A stretch of 7,258 nt of DNA, from contig CAYWBI010000189.1 in assembly GCA_964456445.1 (NCBI GenBank), positions 1 through 7,258 on the forward strand. The letters run 5' to 3'. Numbering within the stretch: the first letter of the stretch is position 1; each line of letters starts with the position of its first letter. This DNA is from CAYWBI01 sp964456445 (GTDB lineage Bacteria > Calditrichota > Calditrichia > Calditrichales > J004). Shown one piece after another: positions 1 to 4,883 of this stretch. The notes under the pieces are model-generated. The model saw nothing but the letters and a program-made list of their open reading frames with translations, was not told the DNA's origin and made no database searches. The translations under genes and the position numbers were made by a program.

Positions 1-214
1 TCAAATCCTGATACTTAAACTCCGCATGCCCTTTTAGGTAAATAATGTTGCCATCGACACTAATGCTGATATTATCGGCTTTATAAGGCGTCTTATCGGT
101 TAGTACTCCTCCGGGGGATGATTTGCTTGAATCAACAGAGCCGGCATTTTGACCCCGCAATGGTGAAAAAAGGAGGGTGGCAAAAACCAATAAAATATGG
201 AGAGTAACTTTCAT
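1..214 (-). CDS. OstA/LptD-like outer-membrane biogenesis protein, N-terminal fragment
   Basis: This is the 5' part (71 codons plus one base) of a gene that runs off the left edge, so no stop is visible. It starts at an ATG whose frame is closed by a TGA five codons upstream. No good ribosome binding site is seen. The first ~24 residues form a signal peptide (MKVTLHILLVFATLLFSPLRG), followed by a Ser/Gly-rich linker. Residues 44-70 read YKADNISISVDGN then IIYLKGHAEFKYQD. This is the pattern of the first beta strands of the OstA/LptA/LptD-N jellyroll, where 'YLKG.A...Y.D' marks one repeat. Family members bind or move lipopolysaccharide across the periplasm or insert it in the outer membrane. 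With only the N-terminus visible, full LptD, LptA or a Bacteroidetes-style OstA-like protein cannot be told apart. The family call is fairly likely; the exact member is open. Confidence 0.62.
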   Translation of the reverse strand, partial: MKVTLHILLVFATLLFSPLRGQNAGSVDSSKSSPGGVLTDKTPYKADNISISVDGNIIYLKGHAEFKYQDL

Positions 215-500
215 AACTTTACAATTTCAGGATTTTGATTTTCAACCATGATCCATAACTGACCTACAAAAAATGTAAGGTGAAGGGTAAGCTCTCTATT
301 GTCTGTATTGCAGTGAATTTCTTATGCACTGGATTTAATTTGCCAAAACCGCGTTATATGCCTAACCTTTTCGTCGGTCAATTCGGTGGTGTTTCCGATT
401 CGTGCGCGGAACATACCATCTCAGTTAAAATAGTCATGAAAACCAAAAAATACTTAGAGCGCAAGCGAGCCTCCTTTGTTTAACCCAGAGAAAAAAGTTG
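215..500. other. Intergenic region between rnr and the OstA-like gene
   Basis: This 286-bp gap contains no convincing gene. Its only notable content is a strong AGGAGG followed by a TTG-initiated mini-ORF on the minus strand (listed separately). There is also a short imperfect hairpin at 262-281 (ACCTAC, A/T loop, GTAAGGT with one bulged base). No clear rho-independent terminator follows the rnr stop: the sequence after it is T-rich but has no stem. The plus-strand GTG-start frame at 280-483 has no ribosome binding site and no recognisable content. Confidence 0.6.
378..464 (-). CDS. Possible mini-ORF or gene remnant with a strong RBS
   Basis: A 28-codon frame starts with TTG, 5 nt downstream of a perfect AGGAGG (positions 475-470 on the minus strand). 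The product begins with basic residues (MRSK) and a hydrophobic stretch (YFLVFMTILTEMVC), then a polar tail SAHESETPPN. This resembles the start of an exported protein or lipoprotein, although the residues before the Cys do not make a standard lipobox. A -1 shift near the stop would continue the reading as LTDEKVRHITRFWQIKSSA, ending at 322-324. It may therefore be a decayed gene. It lies between rnr and the OstA-like gene on the same strand, where an LptC-type gene could sit, but there is too little sequence to say. I do not recognise it. The Shine-Dalgarno is the main reason to list it. Confidence 0.25.
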   Translation of the reverse strand: MRSKYFLVFMTILTEMVCSAHESETPPN

Positions 501-2711
501 CTATTTTTTCTTATAACGGTGACGCCGGCGCTTAGGCTTTTCCTTTTTTTCGTCATCCGGCCTGACGGATGGAACCGGGACAAAATCCGGGTCTTCCAAA
601 AGGGCGAACTCTACTTCCCGTTTTTCAAGATCAACCGATTCCACGCGGATTTCGACTTTGTCCCCCAGGCGGATATGACGCCCTGAATGACGGCCTGTCA
701 TAGAATAACTCACTTCGTCGTAGATATAATAATCATCACTCATACGCGCCATCTGTATCAGGCCTTCGATAAAGGTATCTTCCAGCTCCACAAAAATACC
801 AAAGGAAGTTACGCCGGAGATAAAACCATGAAATGTTTCACCGATATGTTTTTGAATATATTCTACTTGTTTCAGTTTTATAGATTCCCTTTCGGCTTCA
901 ACGGCCAAGCGCTCGCGCTTGGATGAATGTTCGGCTATATCATGCATTCGCTTACGCATGCCTTTGACATCTTTTACGCCTTCTGCGGCATATAAACGTA
1001 ACATACGGTGTACGATTAAATCCGGGTAACGACGTATGGGCGATGTAAAATGTGTGTATTCCTCAAACGAGAGTCCAAAATGACCAATATTAATTTCGGA
1101 ATAAACCGCCTTCATCATGGATCGTAACGCCACTTCACCGATTATTGTTTCCTCATTTGTTCCTTTTATGGAATCCAGTATTTCCTGAAAATATTTTGAT
1201 GAGATTTTTTTAACCGGCTTAAAGGGTATTTTTAGGGCCTTTAAAAAATTATAAAAACGCAACATTTTCTCGTCACTTGGTTTTTCATGAACGCGATAAA
1301 GAAACGGTGCACCGCCGCGGTATTGCTTTAAGAGCCCTATATGGTGCGCAACGGTTTTGTTGGCCATCAACATAAACTCTTCCACGAGACGGTGGCTCAA
1401 CAAACGTTTTTTGGGGATGACATCCACTGGTTTACCTTTTTCATCCAGAACAAAGCGAACCTCAGGCGAATCAAAATCAATACTACCGTCTTTGAAACGT
1501 TGCGTTGTCAGCCTTTTGCTAAGGGCGTACATCCTTTTTATAACCGGATATAAAGGGTTGTCGCTGTGGTTATCATAGACATCCTGGAACTCCTGATAGG
1601 TAAAGCGTTTCCTGCTATGGATAACCGATGGGGTGATGGTATGACCGACTACATTCAGATCATCATCCAATTCCATCAGGCAGGTAAAAGATAGTCGATC
1701 TACATTGGGTTTAAGCGAACACATGTCATTGGAGAGGCGTTCCGGTAACATGGGTATCACCCGGTCAACCAGATATATACTTGTTCCACGGCGATAAGCC
1801 TCCTTGTCCAAAATGGCATCCGGTTGTACATAGTGGCTCACATCGGCAATATGTACGCCAAGCTGCAGATTGCCATTGGGCAGTTCTTCGAGGGAAACGG
1901 CGTCATCAAAATCCTGTGCATCTTCAGGATCGATGGTGAAGCAAGTTAAATCCCGTAAATCCAACCGGCCCACAATTTCCTTATCGGAAATTTTTTTGGC
2001 TACCTTGCGGGCTTCACTTTCAACTTCTTTTGTAAAATGTACGGGAAGATTATAATTATAGGCCACCGAAACCACATCGACCCCGGGATCGTCCGGCATG
2101 CCAAGCACATCGGTGATTACGCCCTCGGGATTGTGCTGATCACTTTCCCAGCCTTCAAACCGCACAACAACTTTTTGACCGTCTTTTGCCTTACCGCTCT
2201 CGTCACCGGTAACAATAATATCCCGGTATATTTTTGTGGAATCGGGCGTCACAAAATGATAATACTCTGTTTCTTTATAGGTGCCCACGATCATTTCACG
2301 GAAACGCTTTACGATGCGGGTGATATACGCTTCCTGTCGTTTGCCACTACTTTTGGCATAAAACTGAACTTCCACAATATCACGGTCAAAAGCGGTGTTC
2401 AGGTTGTTACGTGCCACAAATACATCATCATCACGTCCCTCGATTTCCACAAAACCATATCCGGCCCGTGTTAAATGCAATTCACCTGTTTGACGGGAAA
2501 GCTGCTCATAAACAAAGGTATGTCCCTTTGTCCGACGGATAGCCCCTTCATCAACAAGTACGTTCAATGATTTCTCAAAAACCTTAAAATCCCGTTTCTG
2601 GATTTCAAGGGCGTGGCTTATTGTCTTGCGTGTCATTTCCGTTCCTTTGTTTTCTTTTAAAAAGGAAAGGATTGCCGCTTGAATTTGGGGCGATGGTTTT
2701 ATTTTGGTCAT
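501..2711 (-). CDS. rnr: Ribonuclease R (3'-5' exoribonuclease)
   Basis: This is a processive 3'-5' exoribonuclease of the RNB family that degrades structured RNA, mRNA fragments and defective rRNA in the cytoplasm. At 736 aa it has the usual RNase R length and the full domain order. An N-terminal winged helix (about residues 8-68) is followed by two cold-shock/OB domains (about 75-135 and 140-205), the RNB catalytic domain (about 245-580), an S1 domain (about 624-705; GFISGVTSFGIFVELEDTFI) and a Lys/Arg-rich tail (KPKRRRHRYKKK). The metal-binding aspartates are present in the motif TIDPEDAQDFDDA as D261, D267, D269 and D270. The RNB signature HFTSPIRRYPDLIVHR spans 554-569. The ATG start is supported by GAGGT four bases upstream, directly after the prmC stop codon. 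The 9-bp gap to prmC implies co-transcription and possibly translational coupling. Nothing suggests loss of activity. The basic tail and N-terminal helix distinguish it from RNase II. Confidence 0.96.
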   Translation of the reverse strand: MTKIKPSPQIQAAILSFLKENKGTEMTRKTISHALEIQKRDFKVFEKSLNVLVDEGAIRRTKGHTFVYEQLSRQTGELHLTRAGYGFVEIEGRDDDVFVARNNLNTAFDRDIVEVQFYAKSSGKRQEAYITRIVKRFREMIVGTYKETEYYHFVTPDSTKIYRDIIVTGDESGKAKDGQKVVVRFEGWESDQHNPEGVITDVLGMPDDPGVDVVSVAYNYNLPVHFTKEVESEARKVAKKISDKEIVGRLDLRDLTCFTIDPEDAQDFDDAVSLEELPNGNLQLGVHIADVSHYVQPDAILDKEAYRRGTSIYLVDRVIPMLPERLSNDMCSLKPNVDRLSFTCLMELDDDLNVVGHTITPSVIHSRKRFTYQEFQDVYDNHSDNPLYPVIKRMYALSKRLTTQRFKDGSIDFDSPEVRFVLDEKGKPVDVIPKKRLLSHRLVEEFMLMANKTVAHHIGLLKQYRGGAPFLYRVHEKPSDEKMLRFYNFLKALKIPFKPVKKISSKYFQEILDSIKGTNEETIIGEVALRSMMKAVYSEINIGHFGLSFEEYTHFTSPIRRYPDLIVHRMLRLYAAEGVKDVKGMRKRMHDIAEHSSKRERLAVEAERESIKLKQVEYIQKHIGETFHGFISGVTSFGIFVELEDTFIEGLIQMARMSDDYYIYDEVSYSMTGRHSGRHIRLGDKVEIRVESVDLEKREVEFALLEDPDFVPVPSVRPDDEKKEKPKRRRHRYKKK

Positions 2712-2715
2712 TTTT

Positions 2716-2720
2716 ACCTC
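2716..2720 (-). promoter_or_regulatory. Ribosome binding site of rnr, abutting the prmC stop
   Basis: On the minus strand the junction reads TAA-GAGGT-AAAA-ATG. The Shine-Dalgarno GAGGT begins immediately after the prmC stop codon and lies four bases before the rnr start. This decides the rnr start and suggests that ribosomes ending prmC can reinitiate on rnr. Confidence 0.75.
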
Positions 2721-3599
2721 TTAGACTAATATTCTTAATACCCGTGGGATTTGATTCAAATCCCGTATGGATGATACTTCTTTAAAATTAAATTTTTCGG
2801 CCTGTTCCCGGATACGTTCCGGTTGCGAACCGCTCATTTCCAGAAAAAGATATTTTGTTTTTATTTTCTTTTCAAACACTATTTTAAAAATTTGTTTATA
2901 AAAGCGCAAACCGTCCGCGCCATCGGTTAAGGCGATTTGGGGCTCATGGTCTTTTACTCCCTGTTGTAAACCTGATATTTCATCCTGCGCAATATACGGA
3001 GGATTGCTTATCACCGCTGTGAAATCAATATTAAAACGGTTATCCGGCCATTCGCCAAACAGGTCTTTCTGATAAAAAGTGATATCGAGTTGCCCATCGA
3101 TGGAGTTTAGTTGCTTGTTCTGTTCGGCAATGTTCAAAGCGCCGGCAGAGACGTCGATGCATAGAGCGCTTGCTTCGGGCCACATGCGGACTAAACTGAT
3201 CGGGATGCAGCCGCTGCCCGTTCCGATATCTAAAAAGTGCAGCTCCGTTTCACTTTCCCGCAGTTTTAACACTTCTTCGCATAATACTTCCGTTTCCGGA
3301 CGTGGGATCAAAACCTCTTTTGTGACGATAAAGGGGAAACCCATAAATTCTGTTTGGCCGAGAATATATTGCAGCGGTTCTCCCTTTATACGACGGGAAA
3401 CGGCGGCACGATACCGATCAATTTCATCGGGCAAAAGGGCGCGTTCAAAATTAACATAGAGTGATACACGGTCCATGTTTAGAATATGGGCTAAAAGTAA
3501 CTCTGCATTTAAACGGGGGTTTTCGATTTCTTTTTTCTGAAAAAACAAACTGGTGGTTTTAAGCAGGTCGATCAGTTTCCATGAAGGAGTATTGGACAT
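2721..3599 (-). CDS. prmC: Release factor glutamine N5-methyltransferase (PrmC/HemK)
   Basis: This SAM-dependent enzyme methylates the glutamine of the GGQ motif in peptide release factors RF1 and RF2, raising termination efficiency. At 292 aa it has the typical length. The N-terminal helical substrate-binding domain (about residues 1-90) carries the family pattern ENPRLNAELLLAHIL at 26-40. The Rossmann-like methyltransferase domain has motif LDIGTGSG at 123-130, the IPRPETE segment at 98-104 and the diagnostic catalytic NPPY at 199-202, which contacts the target glutamine. DGADGLRFY (226-234) is also characteristic. The start is ATG with little Shine-Dalgarno complementarity upstream, but the N-terminus aligns with the family there. 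It is the first gene of a two-gene unit with rnr. The common partner prfA is not upstream in this window. HemK is an old misnomer from a supposed heme role. Confidence 0.95.
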   Translation of the reverse strand: MSNTPSWKLIDLLKTTSLFFQKKEIENPRLNAELLLAHILNMDRVSLYVNFERALLPDEIDRYRAAVSRRIKGEPLQYILGQTEFMGFPFIVTKEVLIPRPETEVLCEEVLKLRESETELHFLDIGTGSGCIPISLVRMWPEASALCIDVSAGALNIAEQNKQLNSIDGQLDITFYQKDLFGEWPDNRFNIDFTAVISNPPYIAQDEISGLQQGVKDHEPQIALTDGADGLRFYKQIFKIVFEKKIKTKYLFLEMSGSQPERIREQAEKFNFKEVSSIRDLNQIPRVLRILV

Positions 3600-3770
3600 G
3601 TGTATCTAATATGCCGGTTTATAGTGTTAAACGATTAAGTCATTAGAACAAAGCACTTAAAAATCTTTTATTTTCTGGACTTTTCCAAACGATAAAGGAA
3701 TCTACATGATCGCTTTTCTTTAATCAAATATTAATGCATGGGATAAAATTTCGAAAAGGGTACAAGAGAG

Positions 3771-3848
3771 CCGCGAAGCCACACAGGGAAATCGCTTTTT
3801 ATAAAAAATAAAATTTTTTATGCCTGCTTTGTGCAACTCAGTGAAACA
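3771..3848. repeat. Intergenic palindromic repeat, copy 1
   Basis: The left arm CGAAGCCACACAGGG and right arm GCCTGCTTTGTGCAACTCAG flank an A/T core. The arms are roughly complementary in type (GAAGGC..CACA against TGTG..GCCTTC). The core at 3801-3821 is a perfect hairpin: ATAAAAAAT, three A's, ATTTTTTAT. Copy 2 follows with the same arm order. This resembles the degenerate 'cacagag/cacgaaggc' intergenic elements of many environmental FCB genomes. No transposase or coding capacity is present. Confidence 0.5.
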
Positions 3849-3896
3849 GTTTTTTCCTGTTCCATGGTGCAACCATAAAAAATCGGCACAGAGTAT

Positions 3897-3980
3897 CACG
3901 AAGGCTCACAAGCCGCACAGAGATAATTATTTTATTTAAAGCAAAAACCCTTGTGCCTTCTTTGTGCAACTCCAAAGAAA
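3897..3980. repeat. Intergenic palindromic repeat, copy 2
   Basis: The left arm CACGAAGGCTCACAAG plus CCGCACAGAG and the right arm TGCCTTCTTTGTGCAACTCC flank an A/T core (ATTATTTTATTTAAAG). The right arm matches copy 1 almost base for base (TGCCTGCTTTGTGCAACTC against TGCCTTCTTTGTGCAACTC), 133 bp away. A short direct repeat, CGGCACAGAG (3884-3893) and CCGCACAGAG (3913-3922), overlaps its left end. It is diverged and carries no gene. Confidence 0.5.
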
Positions 3981-4007
3981 GGGTCTGTTCTCATATTTCA
4001 CATTGGT

Positions 4008-4037
4008 TTGCAATTATGGGTATAACAGCATTAAATT
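4008..4037 (+). promoter_or_regulatory. Possible promoter of tRNA-Lys
   Basis: TTGCAA (4008-4013) and TAAATT (4032-4037) are spaced by 18 bp and match the sigma70 consensus at 4 of 6 positions each. Transcription would start roughly 15-20 bases before the tRNA. The match is only moderate in an AT-rich region. Confidence 0.3.
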
Positions 4038-4060
4038 ATGCCTGTGGGTTTTGCAAAATT

Positions 4061-4136
<76 letters not shown>

Positions 4137-4168
4137 GAAGCGGATTAAGCCCGAACGATCAGTTTCAG

Positions 4169-4360
4169 TTAAGGAAATTGGCCCGATGGAAGTTTTATTC
4201 CAAAGGGCCATTTCTGTTTTAGGCTCTTCGGCATTGGTCTTCGGATTAAATATTTTATTTCTTTTATTGACAAACGAACAGCCTTTAGTTTTTCTTCAAA
4301 TGAGAAAGTATCAAAAAGCCCTTTAAATTCAATATACATCTTTACTCGGATATCCTTCAT
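4169..4360 (-). CDS. Doubtful 63-aa ORF
   Basis: This frame starts with ATG 12 bp downstream of the stop of the 76-aa ORF. The upstream purine stretch GAAGAGAAG is only a weak ribosome binding site. The product is basic and partly helical (EEKLKAVRLSIKEIKYLIRR) and is not recognised. Its last ~14 codons are the opposite strand of the tRNA terminator hairpin, so at least the C-terminus is unlikely to be under protein selection. It may be a remnant or chance frame. Confidence 0.15.
   Translation of the reverse strand: MKDIRVKMYIEFKGLFDTFSFEEKLKAVRLSIKEIKYLIRRPMPKSLKQKWPFGIKLPSGQFP
4175..4220 (+). terminator. Rho-independent terminator of tRNA-Lys
   Basis: AAATTGGCCC (4175-4184) pairs with GGGCCATTT (4205-4213) with one bulged T. 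Inside, TGGAA (4187-4191) pairs with TTCCA (4198-4202) around a 6-base loop, separated by a GA/AA internal loop. CTGTTTT follows. It begins 38 bases after the tRNA CCA. The reverse strand lacks a U tract, so it serves the plus strand. Confidence 0.65.
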
Positions 4361-4372
4361 AAAGACTTCTCT

Positions 4373-4603
4373 TCACTTCCTGTGTTTTCGAACCCTGGTG
4401 TGTGAGCAGTCAATTAGAGATGCAATTTTCCTGTTAGGCGTTTTCTGATACTTTTCCAGATGGAACTTAACCGCATCCATTAATGGTACATTGGAACTTG
4501 CAGCCGGAATGATTTCCCGAATCTCCTCTTCTAACCAACCGAATTTATATGTCAATTTTATTAAATAACTCAATATTCTATGAAATGAAAATTTTAAATA
4601 CAA
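4373..4603 (-). CDS. Doubtful 76-aa ORF with HTH-like C-terminus, possible remnant
   Basis: This frame begins with TTG and has no Shine-Dalgarno; an internal ATG exists at the residues LMDAVKFHLEKYQ. The first half is Leu/Phe/Tyr-rich (KFSFHRILSYLIKLTYKF). The C-terminus NRKIASLIDCSHTRVRKHRK has the spacing of a helix-turn-helix (xIAxLIxCSxTxVxKxR) but stops right after the would-be recognition helix. It could be a fragment of a DNA-binding or phage-type protein left beside the tRNA gene. I do not recognise a family, and a chance frame is quite possible. Confidence 0.22.
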   Translation of the reverse strand: MYLKFSFHRILSYLIKLTYKFGWLEEEIREIIPAASSNVPLMDAVKFHLEKYQKTPNRKIASLIDCSHTRVRKHRK

Positions 4604-4740
4604 GTCAAAAACACAGTCTATTTGAAGGTTACTACATTCCCAAAGAAGACAATTTGTTTAAAATAATGTGTAAAAAATATAATCTGCCAATTTGAACTTG
4701 GTTGGTCAACCGCATGATTGAAAGATTGTAAAAATAAACC

Positions 4741-4768
4741 TTGACATTTAGAATAGATTATTTATATT
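4741..4768 (+). promoter_or_regulatory. Distal promoter P1 of the CBM9-like gene
   Basis: A perfect -35 TTGACA (4741-4746) and TATATT (4763-4768, 5 of 6 to TATAAT) are spaced by 16 bp. Transcription would start near 4775, right at the left edge of the palindromic operator. It drives toward the gene starting at 4884. Confidence 0.5.
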
Positions 4769-4776
4769 GAGCTAAA

Positions 4777-4792
4777 ATGTAAACGTTTACAT
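4777..4792. promoter_or_regulatory. LacI/CcpA-type operator, perfect 16-bp palindrome
   Basis: ATGTAAACGTTTACAT is fully palindromic with a central CG. Its 14-bp core TGTAAACGTTTACA matches the degenerate cre consensus TGWAANCGNTNWCA of the LacI/GalR family. It sits just downstream of the P1 -10 and overlaps the -35 of P2 (TTTACA, 4786-4791), so a bound repressor could block both. The regulator is not in the window, and which LacI-family protein binds is unknown. Confidence 0.72.
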
Positions 4793-4813
4793 AGTGTTTT
4801 CGATTGTTATAAT
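4786..4813 (+). promoter_or_regulatory. Proximal promoter P2 of the CBM9-like gene
   Basis: TTTACA (4786-4791, 5 of 6 to TTGACA) and a perfect TATAAT (4808-4813) are spaced by 16 bp. The start would be near 4820, about 64 bases before the ATG. The -35 lies inside the palindromic operator. Confidence 0.5.
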
Positions 4814-4831
4814 AGGGTTTTTGTTTAAAAA

Positions 4832-4847
4832 AATAAAACGATTACAT
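4832..4847. promoter_or_regulatory. Second, degenerate copy of the operator
   Basis: AATAAAACGATTACAT matches the perfect operator at 12 of 16 positions, with AAACG and TTACAT intact. Its centre is 55 bp downstream of the first operator. It could be an auxiliary site for a LacI-type tetramer, or a chance match in A/T-rich DNA. Confidence 0.35.
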
Positions 4848-4873
4848 TGTTATCTAACTCAAACCATTTATCC

Positions 4874-4879
4874 AGGAGG
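4874..4879 (+). promoter_or_regulatory. Ribosome binding site of the CBM9-like gene
   Basis: A perfect AGGAGG lies four bases before the ATG at 4884 and fixes the start. The encoded N-terminus from this ATG is a signal peptide, which agrees. Confidence 0.85.
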
Positions 4880-4883
4880 AAGT

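Larger units (their letters stand above)
3600..4060. other. Intergenic region between prmC and tRNA-Lys
   Basis: This 461-bp AT-rich stretch has no convincing gene. It must carry the minus-strand promoter for prmC-rnr near 3600-3700; a TATAAA on the minus strand at 3623-3618 is a possible -10, but no good -35 is seen. The central part (3771-3980) holds two diverged copies of a palindromic repeat, listed separately. The last 50 bases carry a possible promoter for the tRNA. Confidence 0.6.
4137..4883. other. Gene-poor region between tRNA-Lys and the secreted protein gene
   Basis: This 747-bp region holds the tRNA terminator (4175-4220), two weak minus-strand ORFs (4169-4360 and 4373-4603) and, from about 4740, the promoter-operator region of the large downstream gene. 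A short palindrome GGTTG-GT-CAACC lies at 4700-4711. No other coding signal was seen. The composition is AT-rich and the ORFs look like debris. Confidence 0.55.

Noticed and set aside
280..483. Plus-strand 67-aa frame starting with GTG between the OstA-like gene and rnr
   Set aside because: It has no ribosome binding site and no recognisable domain, and it overlaps the opposite-strand AGGAGG-TTG signal. Its content looks like a chance frame.
498..2474. Several plus-strand frames of 61-145 aa opposite rnr
   Set aside because: They are antisense shadows of a well-conserved RNase R and have no ribosome binding sites or domain-like content.
3079..3459. Plus-strand 126-aa frame opposite prmC
   Set aside because: It is antisense to the conserved PrmC methyltransferase domain, Ser/Arg-rich in the way shadow frames usually are.
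4387..4401. TTCGAACCCTGGTGT resembles the T-loop and 3' end of the tRNA-Lys, a possible att duplicate
   Set aside because: It needs a 4-base gap to align with TTCGAGTCC..GGTGT, and no acceptor-end or CCA match follows. Chance is the simpler explanation.
4700..4711. Short palindrome GGTTGGTCAACC upstream of P1
   Set aside because: Only 5-bp arms with a 2-base spacer; too short to call an operator or terminator, and no U tract follows.
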